Shown here piece by piece: positions 29,319 to 50,144 of a DNA stretch of 64,000 nucleotides. The stretch comes from Serratia sp. DD3 (lineage in GTDB: Bacteria > Pseudomonadota > Gammaproteobacteria > Enterobacterales > Enterobacteriaceae). The stretch spans positions 62,001 to 126,000 of the forward strand of contig NZ_AYKS02000067.1 in assembly GCF_000496755.2 (NCBI RefSeq), given 5' to 3'. The notes beneath the pieces were generated by a model. That model worked only from the letters and a program-made list of their open reading frames with translations, did no database searches and was not told the origin of the DNA. The position numbers were made by a program, and so were the translations under genes. Every line of letters begins with the position of its first letter. Position 1 is the first letter of the stretch.

Positions 29319-31127
29319 ATGGAAGGTTCAACGCAACTGACCGCGATAATGTTGTTTCTGTTTGCGGCTGTCGTGACGGTGCCAATCGCCCGTCGCTTGG
29401 GTATTGGTGCCGTCTTGGGCTATTTGATTGCCGGTATTGCCATCGGCCCTTGGGGGTTGGGGTTTATCAAGGATGTGGATGAGATCCTGCACTTCTCAGA
29501 GTTGGGTGTGGTGTTTCTGATGTTTATTATTGGATTGGAACTCAACCCCAACAAATTGTGGCAATTACGCCGTTCGATTTTTGGTGTGGGGGCTGGGCAA
29601 TTGTTGCTCACGGCTGCCGTGTTGGCAGCATTACTGTATTTGAGCCATTTTGCCTGGCAGGCGGCGGTGATTGGCGGAATTGGTTTAGCGATGTCCTCCA
29701 CGGCGATGGCACTACAGTTGATGCGCGAGAAAGGCATGAACCGTAATGAAGGCGGGCAGCTAGGATTTTCGGTGCTGTTGTTCCAAGATATGGCCGTCAT
29801 ACCTGCATTGTCCTTGATCCCGATTTTGGCTGGTCGCGGGGGAAGTAGTGATGATTGGGCAGAGATAGCCATTAAAGTGGCCGCGTTTGGCGGCATGTTG
29901 ATCGGTGGTCGATTCCTGTTGCGCCCACTATTTCGCTATATCGCTGCGTCCGGTGTGCGTGAGATTTTTACTGCCGCTGCCTTGCTGGTGGTGTTAGGGG
30001 CGGCGCTATTTATGGATGTTCTGGGGCTATCAATGGCGCTGGGAACCTTTATCGCTGGGGTACTGTTGGCGGAGAGCGAATATCGCCATGAGCTGGAAAT
30101 CGCTATTGAGCCTTTCAAGGGGTTATTGCTTGGGTTGTTTTTTATCTCGGTAGGCATGGTACTGAATATGGGGGTGTTGTATACCCATCTGACCGAGATA
30201 CTGCTTGGTGTGCTGCTTCTGGTAGTAGTCAAGTCAGGCGTATTGTATTTGCTGGCACGCATTGTCGCTCTACGGAGTTCAGTACGCCTTCAGTTTGCAG
30301 GCGTGCTAAGTCAGGGCGGTGAGTTTGCTTTTGTGTTGTTTTCAGCGGCGGCGACGCAACATGTGTTAAATACCGCACAGTTGGCATTACTGCTGGTGGT
30401 GGTGACGCTTTCGATGATGACGACACCATTATTGATGCAGGTTATTGATCGCATCTTGGCTCGCCGTTACAACGCTAAAGAAGAAGATGAAGAGGCACCT
30501 TATGTGGAAGATAACGATCCGCAGGTGATTGTCGTCGGTTTTGGGCGTTTCGGTCAGGTGGTGGGCCGTTTGCTGATGGCCAACAAGATGCGTATCACGG
30601 TACTTGAACGTGATGTCAGCGCGGTTGCTGCGCTGCGTCGTTATGGCTATCAAGTCTATTATGGTGATGCCACCGAACTCGAATTACTGCGGTCAGCGGG
30701 TGCTGAGAAAGCCCAATCCATCGTTATTACCTGTAATGAACCTGAAGATACCGTAGCTATCGTCCATCTATGCCAGCGGCACTTCCCGAATCTTACCATT
30801 TTGGCGCGCGCCAGGGGGCGTGTGGAAGCCCATGAGCTATTGCAAGCAGGGGTGACACTGTTCAGTCGGGAAACCTTTTCCAGTGCCTTGGAGTTAGGGC
30901 GCAAGACATTGGTAGAGTTGGGAATGCACCCTCATCAGGCCTATCGTGCGCAACAGCATTTTCGTCGGCTGGACATGCGGATGTTACGTGAGTTAATGCC
31001 ACTTCATCAGGGGGATGTTTCGCAGCTCTCTCGTGTTAAAGAGGCTCGGCGGGAACTTGATGAGCTGTTTCATCGTGAAATGCAAAAAGAAAAGCGGCAG
31101 TTTGATGACTGGGATGAAGACGACTAG
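29319..31127 (+). CDS. kefB: KefB, glutathione-regulated K+/H+ antiporter
   Basis: 602 residues (E. coli 601). The N-terminal two-thirds is a CPA2-type membrane domain of about 12 helices ([28 protein letters not shown]). It is followed by a cytosolic RCK/TrkA-N domain with Rossmann loop [12 protein letters not shown] near 405 and a basic/acidic tail. Glutathione holds the channel closed and glutathione adducts open it, giving K+ efflux and cytoplasm acidification. It is an operon with kefG. Confidence 0.96.
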   Translation: MEGSTQLTAIMLFLFAAVVTVPIARRLGIGAVLGYLIAGIAIGPWGLGFIKDVDEILHFSELGVVFLMFIIGLELNPNKLWQLRRSIFGVGAGQLLLTAAVLAALLYLSHFAWQAAVIGGIGLAMSSTAMALQLMREKGMNRNEGGQLGFSVLLFQDMAVIPALSLIPILAGRGGSSDDWAEIAIKVAAFGGMLIGGRFLLRPLFRYIAASGVREIFTAAALLVVLGAALFMDVLGLSMALGTFIAGVLLAESEYRHELEIAIEPFKGLLLGLFFISVGMVLNMGVLYTHLTEILLGVLLLVVVKSGVLYLLARIVALRSSVRLQFAGVLSQGGEFAFVLFSAAATQHVLNTAQLALLLVVVTLSMMTTPLLMQVIDRILARRYNAKEEDEEAPYVEDNDPQVIVVGFGRFGQVVGRLLMANKMRITVLERDVSAVAALRRYGYQVYYGDATELELLRSAGAEKAQSIVITCNEPEDTVAIVHLCQRHFPNLTILARARGRVEAHELLQAGVTLFSRETFSSALELGRKTLVELGMHPHQAYRAQQHFRRLDMRMLRELMPLHQGDVSQLSRVKEARRELDELFHREMQKEKRQFDDWDEDD

Positions 31128-31202
31128 GCGATTATATTTTGTCGATTATGTTGAACTCAGATAGCGAACCCAATAACTCCCAACATACGGGTAACCATAA
31201 AT

Positions 31203-31406
31203 ATGTCGACAACACGGAAACGATTTATTGCTGGGGCAATTTGCCCGAGTTGTAATGCGATGGATACGTTGGCAATCTGGCGAGAAGATCAGGTCGAGGT
31301 CGTAGAGTGTGCTAAATGTGGTCACCACCAGCGCCAGACCAGCCAAATGGAAGAAAAACCGTTACGCCCGCAAGAGCAGGTGATCGCTATTTTTCATCCA
31401 GATTAG
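31203..31406 (+). CDS. yheV: YheV, DUF2387 zinc-ribbon protein
   Basis: A small conserved enterobacterial protein of unknown function, 67 residues. Two CxxC pairs (CPSC near 14-17 and CAKC near 37-40) suggest a zinc ribbon. It starts RKRFIAGAICPSC and ends EQVIAIFHPD, both strongly conserved in the family. It lies 75 bp after kefB and upstream of slyD, as in E. coli. Confidence 0.9.
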   Translation: MSTTRKRFIAGAICPSCNAMDTLAIWREDQVEVVECAKCGHHQRQTSQMEEKPLRPQEQVIAIFHPD

Positions 31407-31484
31407 TCTAATTCAGTGTGATTTTTCATGCTGAAGGGTACAGCGGTGCAGATTTCCGTTACAATCTTCACCGATTTAGTGTCT

Positions 31485-31604
31485 GCCCAAAGTACTTTGG
31501 GTTGCTAGCAGGGGGCATTGAGAGCCACTGATAAGCTTACTGCGTAAGTGATTCAGGTGAGCAAACGCCGCCAATACCGCAGCAACCTAGAGTTAGAAGG
31601 GTAT
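31485..31604 (-). repeat. ERIC element forming the slyD leader
   Basis: About 120 bp in inverse orientation. GCCCAAAGTACTTTGGGTTG is the diverged right end; the central hairpin CTTAC/GTAAG and GTGATTCAGGTGAGC are kept; CGCCGCC and AGAAGGGTAT mark the other end. Its edge is 18 bp upstream of the slyD ATG. Confidence 0.7.
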
Positions 31605-31622
31605 CCAACGGTAGGAGATATC

Positions 31623-32210
31623 ATGAAAGTAGCAAAAGACTTGGTGGTCAGCTTGGCTTACCAAGTACGTACAGAAGACGGTGTTTTGGTTGATGAGTCT
31701 CCGGTGAGTGCACCGTTGGACTATCTGCACGGCCATGGTTCCTTGATCTCAGGTCTGGAAAACGCGCTCGAAGGTCACGATATCGGTGATCGTTTTGACG
31801 TACATGTGGGTGCTAATGAAGCTTATGGCAACTACGACGAAAACCTGGTGCAACGCGTGCCTAAAGATGTCTTTATGGGCGTTGATGAATTGCAGGTAGG
31901 TATGCGCTTCCTGGCGGATACCGATCAGGGTCCGGTTCCGGTTGAGATCACGGAAGTGGATGGTGACCATGTCGTGGTTGATGGTAACCACATGCTGGCT
32001 GGTCAGAATCTCAACTTCAATGTTGAAGTGGTTGCTATCCGTGAGGCGACGGAAGAAGAGCTGGCCCATGGTCATGTCCACGGCGCGCACGATCATCATC
32101 ACGGTGATGGTTGCTGTGGCGGTCATGATGAGGGTTGCTGCGGAGGCGACGATCATGACCATGGCAAGAAAGAAGGGTGTAACGGTAACGGTGGTTGCGG
32201 CTGCCACTAA
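31623..32210 (+). CDS. slyD: SlyD, FKBP-type peptidyl-prolyl isomerase and nickel metallochaperone
   Basis: 195 residues (E. coli 196). An FKBP domain with inserted chaperone flap (residues 1-150: PLDYLHGHGSLISGLE, GNYDENLVQRVP) and a C-terminal metal-binding tail very rich in His, Cys, Asp and Gly (for example HDHHHGDGCCGGH). It acts in protein folding and Ni delivery to hydrogenase. Start 31623 has AGGAG 6 bases upstream; the in-frame ATT-type upstream extension is encoded by the ERIC repeat and is not real protein. It is convergent with slyX. Confidence 0.96.
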   Translation: MKVAKDLVVSLAYQVRTEDGVLVDESPVSAPLDYLHGHGSLISGLENALEGHDIGDRFDVHVGANEAYGNYDENLVQRVPKDVFMGVDELQVGMRFLADTDQGPVPVEITEVDGDHVVVDGNHMLAGQNLNFNVEVVAIREATEEELAHGHVHGAHDHHHGDGCCGGHDEGCCGGDDHDHGKKEGCNGNGGCGCH

Positions 32211-32228
32211 CGTTGATACTATTACGAT

Positions 32229-32260
32229 AAAAAGGTCGCTTTTGCGGCCTTTTTGCTTTT
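32229..32260. terminator. Bidirectional terminator between slyD and slyX
   Basis: AAAAAGGTCGC (32229-32239) pairs with GCGGCCTTTTT (32244-32254), one wobble, loop TTTT. Oligo-T follows on the plus strand and, read in reverse, also on the minus strand. It sits at both convergent gene ends and overlaps the slyX stop. Confidence 0.85.
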
Positions 32261-32486
32261 AGTAATGTGGTGGAGGCGTCTCTTCTGACTGTGATGCAAT
32301 CATTGAGGGTTGGGTGGCGCGTAGTTTATCGGTCAGCAGGCGGAGATGTTCCTGAATTTTCAGCATCTCGAACTGATGTTGGACGATCGTTTGATTCAAC
32401 TCTTCGATGGTCACTTCCTGAAAGGCCAGTCGGCTTTCCAACTCTTCCAGTCGTTGTAGCAAGTTCTTGTTGTCTACCTCGAGCAT
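32259..32486 (-). CDS. slyX: SlyX
   Basis: A small coiled-coil protein of 75 residues (E. coli 72), function unknown. It has the family core [20 protein letters not shown], heptad-like Leu/Ile spacing to about residue 55, and the conserved tail EETPPPHY. It is convergent with slyD across a shared terminator and divergent from fkpA. Confidence 0.92.
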   Translation of the reverse strand: MLEVDNKNLLQRLEELESRLAFQEVTIEELNQTIVQHQFEMLKIQEHLRLLTDKLRATQPSMIASQSEETPPPHY

Positions 32487-32870
32487 ACGATTACCTCTTG
32501 CACGATTAAATCTGGGGCTGGCGTTATGTTAACAGTAGCCGCTGACTTTGTACTAGGCTCTTTCTATTTCGCTGGGCATTCAAGTTGCTGGAGCGATAGG
32601 TGTTAACTTAAAGCTTGGGTATATCTCAGTTGACTGGGGGAGTAGTATGGGCCTTCTTTCTGCCACTGGTGTCACTTTGGGGCTAAAAGTAAAGGGCGGT
32701 AAAACTTCTATTTGAATCCCAAGTCACATCTTGACTCAATTGATGAGCTGTGTGACTGTTTGGGTTTGTTTCTGGCAGCTATTGGTTTCTGGCAGCGATA
32801 GTAGCTTGGTTAATTAATTTTACTTAATGAATGATCGTTTGAGGCTTTGCTTCAGACTCTGGAGAACTGG
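32487..32870. other. Divergent slyX-fkpA interval
   Basis: 384 bp with no supported gene. It carries an eroded ERIC-like fragment at 32577-32622 and a direct repeat of TTTCTGGCAGC near 32770-32796. The promoters of slyX and fkpA should lie here. Confidence 0.5.
32577..32622 (+). repeat. ERIC-derived fragment
   Basis: It carries ATTCAAGTTGCTGG at one side and AAGCTTGGGTAT at the other, matching ERIC ends with the centre lost. Confidence 0.4.
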
Positions 32871-33728
32871 ATGAAATCTTTGTTTAAAGTCACACTTCTG
32901 GCCACTACGATGGCTTTTGCTCTGGGTGCGACTCAGGTTATGGCGGCTGATGATACTAACACCGCGGCCAAGCCGGCAGAAGCGGCTAAGCCTGCAGAAG
33001 CAGCAGCGGCACCCAGTGCTGCCAAGTTTAAGAGTGATGATGAGCAGGCAGCTTATGCACTGGGTGCATCGTTGGGCCGCTATATGGAAAATTCACTGAA
33101 TGAACAAGAAAAGCTCGGTATCAAGCTGGATAAAGTACAGTTGATCGCGGGTGTTCAGGATGCATTGGCCAACCAGAGCAAATTAAGTGACGCCGATATC
33201 GGTAAATCTCTGCAAGATTTTGAAGTCCGAGTGCAGGCTAAGATCGAGCAAGACGGCGCTAAATTTGCTGAAGCTTTTGCCAAAGAAAAAGGCGTGAAGA
33301 AAACTGAGTCTGGTTTACTTTACAAAGTAGAAAAAGAGGGAACGGGCGACGCACTGAAAGACAGTGATACGGTAGTCGTGAACTATAAAGGGGCCTTGTA
33401 TGATGGCCGGGTATTTGATAGTTCTTACGATCGTGGTGAGCCAGTCACACTCCGTCTGGATAGCGTGATCCCTGGCTGGACTGAAGGGCTGAAGCACGTC
33501 AAAAAAGGCGGTAAAATCAAGTTGGTGATTCCACCAGCATTGGCTTATGGCAAAGCGGGGATCCCAGGAACCATTCCTCCAAACGCGACACTGGTCTTTG
33601 ATGTCGAACTGATGGATGTGAAACCGGCTGCCAAGGCTGAGGCGAAAGCAGAAAAAGCGGCTGATGCTGATGCTGCGGCTGATAGCAAAGCCAACGATGC
33701 AGCACCAACGGATACCAAAGCTCAATAA
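32871..33728 (+). CDS. fkpA: FkpA, periplasmic FKBP-type prolyl isomerase/chaperone
   Basis: 285 residues (E. coli 270). Signal peptide 1-25 (SLFKVTLLATTMAFALGATQVMA), an N-terminal dimerisation/chaperone domain (about 45-135) and a C-terminal FKBP domain (about 145-250: VVNYKGALYDGRVFDSSYDRG, IPGWTEGLKHVKKGGK, PALAYG). The ends are low-complexity: Ala/Glu/Lys-rich after the signal peptide and an Ala/Lys/Asp-rich tail of about 35 residues, longer than in E. coli. Start 32871 has GGAG 7 bases upstream. In E. coli it belongs to the sigma-E regulon. Confidence 0.96.
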   Translation: MKSLFKVTLLATTMAFALGATQVMAADDTNTAAKPAEAAKPAEAAAAPSAAKFKSDDEQAAYALGASLGRYMENSLNEQEKLGIKLDKVQLIAGVQDALANQSKLSDADIGKSLQDFEVRVQAKIEQDGAKFAEAFAKEKGVKKTESGLLYKVEKEGTGDALKDSDTVVVNYKGALYDGRVFDSSYDRGEPVTLRLDSVIPGWTEGLKHVKKGGKIKLVIPPALAYGKAGIPGTIPPNATLVFDVELMDVKPAAKAEAKAEKAADADAAADSKANDAAPTDTKAQ

Positions 33729-33745
33729 ATCAGTTGATTGCTTAA

Positions 33746-33780
33746 CCGCCGCGGATTATGTTCGCGGCGGTTGTCGTTTT
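33746..33780 (+). terminator. Terminator after fkpA
   Basis: CCGCCGCG (33746-33753) and CGCGGCGG (33763-33770) pair perfectly, loop of 9, followed by TTGTCGTTTT. Confidence 0.85.
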
Positions 33781-33838
33781 GCTTCTCGTCAATAATGCCA
33801 AATTTCCAGCAAGTTTTATTTATCACCTTACTGATAAC

Positions 33839-33871
33839 TTGACGTTTGCCGGGTCTCGGGCTTAACGTCAA
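33839..33871. repeat. Inverted repeat upstream of yheO
   Basis: TTGACGTT (33839-33846) and AACGTCAA (33864-33871) are perfect reverse complements with a 17-bp spacer. It could be an operator or an mRNA hairpin; no T-run follows. Confidence 0.4.
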
Positions 33872-34181
33872 TACCTCGCACAGATGTCGCGGTTCTGGTC
33901 TGGCCGTTTTGTCAGATTAATGGTCTGTACTTGTTAATTATGCACTGCCTTTGAGGGCGTGTATCAATACCTCATTGTTTGCAAATAGTTGTTGGTTGGT
34001 ACAAGGCCGGTAGCGGGCTCAAGTCATCAAGCCGACACATCTGTTGTTTGAAATCAATTGGGTATTAAGTTGCTCCTGGTTATCAGGGTCCACGGAAGAC
34101 GGACATATTTTCCAGGCGCAACAGCACGAACAGTTTTATCTGTACCCCAGGCACAGGCGATTTATGAGGGTGGTATCTTCA

Positions 34182-34904
34182 ATGTCTAATTCGCTTTTAT
34201 CCAGCGAAGCCAGCGAACCTGATTTGCTGAATGAGCGCCCGTTTAGTCAAACGGATCATGAAATTTTGCAATCGTATGAAGCCGTAGTGGATGGTTTGGC
34301 TATGCTGATTGGTGGGCACTGTGAAATTGTGCTCCACTCGCTGGAAGATCTGAAATGTTCCGCGGTGCGCATTGCTAATGGCGAGCACACTGGGCGTAAA
34401 ATCGGCTCGCCTATTACTGATTTGGCTTTGCGTATGTTGCACGATATGGCTGGCGATGATAGCAGCGTATCCAAGGCTTATTTCACTCGGGCCAAAAGCG
34501 GTGTACTGATGAAGTCGGTGACGATTGCCATCCGTAACCGTCAGCAACGTGCTATCGGTCTGTTGTGTATCAACATGAACCTCGATGTCCCGTTCTCGCA
34601 GATAATACAAACTTTTATGCCGCCAGAAACACAGGAAGTGGCTTCCTCGGTTAACTTTGCTTCCTCGGTGGATGATCTGGTGGCACAGACCTTGGAGTTC
34701 ACCATCGAAGAGGTCAATGCCGATCGTGGTGTCACCAACAATGCCAAAAATCGTCAGATAGTGCTTAACCTTTATGAAAAAGGCATCTTTGATATCAAGG
34801 ATGCCATCAATCAGGTCGCTGACCGCCTGAATATCTCTAAGCACACGGTGTACCTGTATATTCGCCAATTTAAAAGTGGCGACTTGTTGGGGGATGACCG
34901 CTGA
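34182..34904 (+). CDS. yheO: YheO, PAS_6/HTH_22 transcriptional regulator
   Basis: 240 residues, as in E. coli YheO. The N-terminal YheO-like PAS domain (about 20-135) carries [16 protein letters not shown] and [13 protein letters not shown]. The C-terminal HTH has [27 protein letters not shown]. Start 34182 (MSNSLLSSE) matches the family; upstream in-frame codons are not conserved. Its targets are unknown. tusD starts inside its stop codon (TGATG), so yheO-tusDCB are coupled. Confidence 0.93.
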   Translation: MSNSLLSSEASEPDLLNERPFSQTDHEILQSYEAVVDGLAMLIGGHCEIVLHSLEDLKCSAVRIANGEHTGRKIGSPITDLALRMLHDMAGDDSSVSKAYFTRAKSGVLMKSVTIAIRNRQQRAIGLLCINMNLDVPFSQIIQTFMPPETQEVASSVNFASSVDDLVAQTLEFTIEEVNADRGVTNNAKNRQIVLNLYEKGIFDIKDAINQVADRLNISKHTVYLYIRQFKSGDLLGDDR

Positions 34905-35293
34905 TGCTGAGCTATTGTTTATTGGTTACTGGTCCGGCTTATGGTACTCAGCAAGCCAGTAGTGCTTGGCAGTTCGCCAACGCCTTGTTGGCAGCAGGTC
35001 ATGGCATTACCTGCATTTTCTTTTATCGTGAAGGGGTGTCGAACGCCAATCATCTGACTTCACCCGCGAATGATGAGTTCGATTTGGTTCGTGCCTGGGT
35101 GACGTTGGCGCAACAGCATGGCATTGAGCTGAGTGTCTGTGTGGCCGCTGCTTTACGCCGTGGTGTTACTTCTCAACAAGACGCCGCACAGCTTGGATTG
35201 TTGGCGGCAAATCTGCAACCGGGGTTTACCCTCAGCGGGTTGGGGGCGTTGGCAGAGGCGGCACTGAGTTGTGATCGTTTGGTACAGTTTTAA
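34904..35293 (+). CDS. tusD: TusD, sulfurtransferase subunit
   Basis: Part of the TusBCD complex that relays sulfur from TusA to TusE for 2-thiolation of tRNA wobble uridines (mnm5s2U34). 129 residues of DsrE fold; the active Cys is Cys79 in [13 protein letters not shown] (E. coli Cys78). The N-terminus [16 protein letters not shown] is typical. Its ATG overlaps the yheO stop. Confidence 0.95.
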   Translation: MLSYCLLVTGPAYGTQQASSAWQFANALLAAGHGITCIFFYREGVSNANHLTSPANDEFDLVRAWVTLAQQHGIELSVCVAAALRRGVTSQQDAAQLGLLAANLQPGFTLSGLGALAEAALSCDRLVQF

Positions 35294-35302
35294 GTGAGCA
35301 AG

Positions 35303-35662
35303 ATGAAACGAGTTGCGTTTGTTTTTACCCAAGGGCCACATGGCAATGCGACAGGAAGGGAAGGGTTGGATGCGTTGCTCGCCACGGCGGCCTTGGGTGG
35401 AGACATTGGTGTGTTTTTTATTGGCGATGGCGTGCTGCAATTGCTCCCTGGTCAGCAGCCTGAGAAGATCCTGGCGCGTAACTATATTGCAACCTTCGGT
35501 GTGTTGCCGTTGTATGAGGTGGAGAAATGTTATCTGTGTGCAAGCGCTTTACAGGAGCGTGGTTTGCAACAGGTCGTGGATTGGGTTTTACCGGCAGCGA
35601 TCCTGCCAGAGGAAGCTTTACGCCAAAAGTTGGCTAGCTATGATGTCGTGATGACTTTTTAG
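35303..35662 (+). CDS. tusC: TusC, sulfurtransferase complex subunit
   Basis: 119 residues from the ATG at 35303, giving [14 protein letters not shown] as in E. coli; a GTG at 35294 directly after tusD would add three residues. DsrF-like fold with [14 protein letters not shown] and [15 protein letters not shown]. It is the structural subunit of the TusBCD heterohexamer, encoded between tusD and tusB. Confidence 0.94.
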   Translation: MKRVAFVFTQGPHGNATGREGLDALLATAALGGDIGVFFIGDGVLQLLPGQQPEKILARNYIATFGVLPLYEVEKCYLCASALQERGLQQVVDWVLPAAILPEEALRQKLASYDVVMTF

Positions 35663-35671
35663 GATAGTTTA

Positions 35672-35959
35672 ATGTTGTATACCCTCAGTCGTTCGCCAAC
35701 GCATTGTGATTTGCCAGCCATGTTAAGACTGATGGCATCTGGTGATGAGCTGTTGCTGTTGCAAGATGGTGTATTGGCTGGTCTTGTCGGGAGTGCCAGT
35801 CTTGATTTACTGCTTAATGCCCCCATATCGTTGTATGCATTACAAGATGACCTAGAGGCCAGGGGGCTTGATGGCTATTTTTCACACAAAATCGCCATCA
35901 TCAGCTATACTGATTTTGTTCGATTGACCGAAAAACATCATAGCCAAATTGCATGGTAA
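35672..35959 (+). CDS. tusB: TusB, sulfurtransferase complex subunit
   Basis: 95 residues, DsrH family. It starts [14 protein letters not shown], with [12 protein letters not shown] in the middle and a trailing [19 protein letters not shown] that matches the conserved C-terminus. It completes the TusBCD complex and lies 9 bp after tusC, just before the str operon promoter. Confidence 0.94.
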   Translation: MLYTLSRSPTHCDLPAMLRLMASGDELLLLQDGVLAGLVGSASLDLLLNAPISLYALQDDLEARGLDGYFSHKIAIISYTDFVRLTEKHHSQIAW

Positions 35960-35981
35960 TCGTCTTGATGTTGTATATTTC

Positions 35982-36010
35982 TTGACACCTCTTCTGGTCA
36001 GCCATAAAAT
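35982..36010 (+). promoter_or_regulatory. str operon promoter
   Basis: A consensus -35 TTGACA (35982-35987), a 17-bp spacer and -10 TAAAAT (36005-36010) lie about 93 bp upstream of rpsL. This is the expected sigma-70 promoter of rpsL-rpsG-fusA-tuf. Confidence 0.8.
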
Positions 36011-36102
36011 TCTGCGTCCTCGTACTTTGCCAGTAGTGCATACGAGGTGATTTATCACATGTTTACGAAGCAAAAACGAAGCAAAACCCAGGAGCTTTTT
36101 GA

Positions 36103-36477
<375 letters not shown>

Positions 36478-36553
36478 TGGTTCTCCGTTAAGTAAGGCCA
36501 AACATTTTCACTTTAATGTCAAAATAAACTCGTAGAGTTTTGGACAATCCTGA

Positions 36554-37045
<492 letters not shown>

Positions 37046-37132
37046 TACCACACTGTAGTTATGCTAACCAGGCGGGCGCTTTAGCTAGCCAACCCGCTTG
37101 GCTTAACTGAACTTGAACGCCCAAGGCAATAG

Positions 37133-39256
<2,124 letters not shown>

Positions 39257-39293
39257 TTCGGGTTTAACACATTGATCAGTGCTCCCTCCATGA

Positions 39294-40508
<1,215 letters not shown>

Positions 40509-40536
40509 TTGCAGATAATTTTTAAGTAGTAAAATA

Positions 40537-40563
40537 GGGCACTTATCCAGGTGCCCTTTTTTT
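40537..40563 (+). terminator. Terminator of the str operon
   Basis: GGGCAC (40537-40542) and GTGCCC (40551-40556) with an 8-base loop and seven T residues after it. Confidence 0.9.
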
Positions 40564-40757
40564 ATGCTTTTTTAACCATAAATAAAGACCATGACTTAGC
40601 CTTGATTGCATAAATTAGGCCGCAGCAGCAGATAGAGTCATTACCCACACAACAGATTATTGCGCTCCTGCAGTTTGATTGCCGTGGATATAACGCCTTT
40701 CATTATGCTAGCGATAAGTCACCATGGTTTTTCCTGTGGTTATATTTCATCCTTGGC

Positions 40758-40785
40758 TTGCTTCTTACCCTGTTTTGCGTATAAT
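40758..40785 (+). promoter_or_regulatory. S10 operon promoter
   Basis: -35 TTGCTT (40758-40763), a 16-bp spacer, -10 TATAAT (40780-40785) and a G+C-rich discriminator GCGCGGG. It lies about 180 bp upstream of rpsJ, leaving room for the regulatory leader. Confidence 0.8.
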
Positions 40786-40796
40786 GCGCGGGCCTA

Positions 40797-41280
<484 letters not shown>

Positions 41281-41300
41281 TCAGGTCATTGAGCGATTGA

Positions 41301-43700
<2,400 letters not shown>

Positions 43701-43711
43701 TTAGAGGATAA

Positions 43712-43993
<282 letters not shown>

Positions 43994-43998
43994 GGTAG

Positions 43999-45056
<1,058 letters not shown>

Positions 45057-45069
45057 GGAGAGTCGCTGA

Positions 45070-45926
<857 letters not shown>

Positions 45927-45950
45927 TAGAGTAGCTGGCTCTAACTGAAT

Positions 45951-45983
45951 AAACGGCTCGGAAAATGGGCCGTTTATTTTTTC
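45951..45983 (+). terminator. Terminator at the S10/spc boundary
   Basis: AAACGGC pairs with GCCGTTT (inner C-G pair extends it), loop of about 7, then ATTTTTT. It lies 24 bp past rpsQ. Confidence 0.85.
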
Positions 45984-46003
45984 TACCCAACTTTTGGAAG
46001 CGG

Positions 46004-46012
46004 TGTTATAAT
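46004..46012 (+). promoter_or_regulatory. spc operon promoter (extended -10)
   Basis: TGT-TATAAT (46004-46012) is an extended -10 element; no strong -35 hexamer is visible at the ideal distance. It lies about 80 bp upstream of rplN and after the S10 terminator, as Pspc does in E. coli. Confidence 0.7.
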
Positions 46013-46080
46013 GCTGCGCCCTCAGGTATGGGGCTTTTAAACGACCTGTTAATAGGTCCTAAAGTTGTAGTTGACATTAG

Positions 46081-47343
<1,263 letters not shown>

Positions 47344-47357
47344 GGCAGAGTTGACTT

Positions 47358-47663
47358 ATGGCAAAGCAATCAATGAAAGCACGCGAAGTAGTTCGCGTAA
47401 AACTGGCTGATAAATACCGCGCTAAACGTGCGGAATTGAAAGCTATTATTTCTAGTGTGAACTCATCCGATGAAGATCGTTGGGATGCTGTTCTCAAGCT
47501 GCAGACTCTGCCGCGTGATTCAAGCCCGTCTCGTCAGCGCAAACGCTGCCGCCAAACTGGCCGTCCACATGGTTATGTGGGCAAATTCGGGTTGAGCCGT
47601 ATCAAGTTGCGTGAAGCCGCTATGCGCGGTGAAGTACCAGGCTTGAAAAAGGCTAGCTGGTAA
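47358..47663 (+). CDS. rpsN: 30S ribosomal protein S14
   Basis: 101 residues, the long zinc-independent form: no CxxC pairs. It starts [20 protein letters not shown] and carries [20 protein letters not shown]. Late-assembly head protein of the 30S subunit, encoded 14 bp after rplE. Confidence 0.99.
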   Translation: MAKQSMKAREVVRVKLADKYRAKRAELKAIISSVNSSDEDRWDAVLKLQTLPRDSSPSRQRKRCRQTGRPHGYVGKFGLSRIKLREAAMRGEVPGLKKASW

Positions 47664-47687
47664 TTACCAATTGAATCACGGGAGTAA

Positions 47688-48086
<399 letters not shown>

Positions 48087-48100
48087 TTCGGGAGGAAAGA

Positions 48101-48634
48101 ATGTCTCGTGTTGCAAAAGCACCCGTCGTCATTCCTGCCGGCGTAGAGGTAAAACTCAACGGTCAGGTTATTTCGATAAAGGGTAAGAACGGCGAGCTGA
48201 CTCGTACAGTCCATGACGCTGTTATCGTTAAGCAAGAAGCTAACGCACTGACTTTCGCTCCGCGCGAAGGTTTTGCCGATGCATGGGCCCAAGCGGGTAC
48301 CACGCGCGCTCTGTTGAACGCAATGGTTATCGGTGTTACCGAAGGCTTCACCAAGAAGCTTCAATTGGTAGGTGTTGGTTATCGTGCTGCTGTTAAAGGC
48401 AATGTGGTGAATTTAGCCTTAGGCTTCTCTCACCCGGTCGATCATCAGCTGCCAGCAGGTATTACTGCTGAATGCCCAAGCCAAACTGAAATCGTGCTGA
48501 AAGGCGCTGATAAGCAGATTATTGGCCAGGTTGCTGCAGATCTGCGTGCCTACCGCCGTCCTGAGCCCTATAAAGGCAAGGGTGTCCGTTACGCCGACGA
48601 AGTCGTGCGTACCAAAGAGGCTAAGAAGAAGTAA
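48101..48634 (+). CDS. rplF: 50S ribosomal protein L6
   Basis: 177 residues. Two similar domains near the factor-binding site. Starts [22 protein letters not shown]-terminal [18 protein letters not shown] is the family signature. It lies 14 bp after rpsH. Confidence 0.99.
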   Translation: MSRVAKAPVVIPAGVEVKLNGQVISIKGKNGELTRTVHDAVIVKQEANALTFAPREGFADAWAQAGTTRALLNAMVIGVTEGFTKKLQLVGVGYRAAVKGNVVNLALGFSHPVDHQLPAGITAECPSQTEIVLKGADKQIIGQVAADLRAYRRPEPYKGKGVRYADEVVRTKEAKKK

Positions 48635-49512
<878 letters not shown>

Positions 49513-49518
49513 TTGACC

Positions 49519-49698
49519 ATGGCTAAGACTATCAAAGTTACACAAGTTCGCAGCTCCATTGGCCGTCTGCCGAAGCATAAAGCTACATTGCTCGGCCTGG
49601 GTCTGCGTCGTATTGGTCACACCGTAGAGCGCGAGGATACTCCTGCTGTTCGTGGTATGATCAATCTGGTTTCCTACATGGTTAAGGTTGAGGAGTAA
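49519..49698 (+). CDS. rpmD: 50S ribosomal protein L30
   Basis: 59 residues from the ATG at 49519 (MAKTIKVTQ), as in E. coli; an ATG two codons upstream touches the rpsE stop. [20 protein letters not shown] is the signature. It lies between rpsE and rplO. Confidence 0.98.
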   Translation: MAKTIKVTQVRSSIGRLPKHKATLLGLGLRRIGHTVEREDTPAVRGMINLVSYMVKVEE

Positions 49699-49701
49699 CA
49701 G

Positions 49702-50136
49702 ATGCGTTTAAATACTCTGTCTCCGGCTGAAGGTGCCAAGCATGCGCCGAAGCGTGTAGGTCGTGGTATTGGTTCTGGCCTGGGTAAAACCGGCGGCCGT
49801 GGTCACAAAGGTCAGAAGTCTCGTTCTGGCGGTGGCGTACGTCGCGGTTTCGAAGGTGGTCAGATGCCTTTATATCGTCGTTTGCCGAAGTTTGGCTTCA
49901 CCTCTCGCAAAGCTATGATCACGGCAGAAGTTCGTCTGTCTGAACTGGCTCTGATTGAAGGCGACGTAATCGACCTGAACGCGCTGAAAGCCGCTAACGT
50001 TGTTGGTATCCAGATCGAATTCGCGAAAGTTATGCTTTCAGGCGAAATCGCTCGTCCGGTTACCCTGCGTGGTTTGCGTGTTACCAAAGGCGCTCGTGCT
50101 GCTATCGAAGCTGCTGGCGGCAAAATTGAGGAATAA
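49702..50136 (+). CDS. rplO: 50S ribosomal protein L15
   Basis: 144 residues. A late-assembly protein with a long Gly/Arg/Lys-rich N-terminal extension ([20 protein letters not shown]) that threads into 23S rRNA. It starts 3 bp after rpmD and precedes secY by 8 bp. Confidence 0.99.
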   Translation: MRLNTLSPAEGAKHAPKRVGRGIGSGLGKTGGRGHKGQKSRSGGGVRRGFEGGQMPLYRRLPKFGFTSRKAMITAEVRLSELALIEGDVIDLNALKAANVVGIQIEFAKVMLSGEIARPVTLRGLRVTKGARAAIEAAGGKIEE

Positions 50137-50144
50137 GTGAGCTA

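Larger units (their letters stand above)
33729..34181 (+). other. fkpA-yheO interval
   Basis: 453 bp. It starts with the fkpA terminator (33746-33780), then an 8-bp inverted repeat (33839-33871), then unassigned sequence that must include the yheO promoter. No gene is supported. Confidence 0.5.

Noticed and set aside
31548..31622. 25-residue N-terminal extension of SlyD
   Set aside because: Encoded by the ERIC repeat; the FKBP domain starts at 31623 with a good ribosome site.
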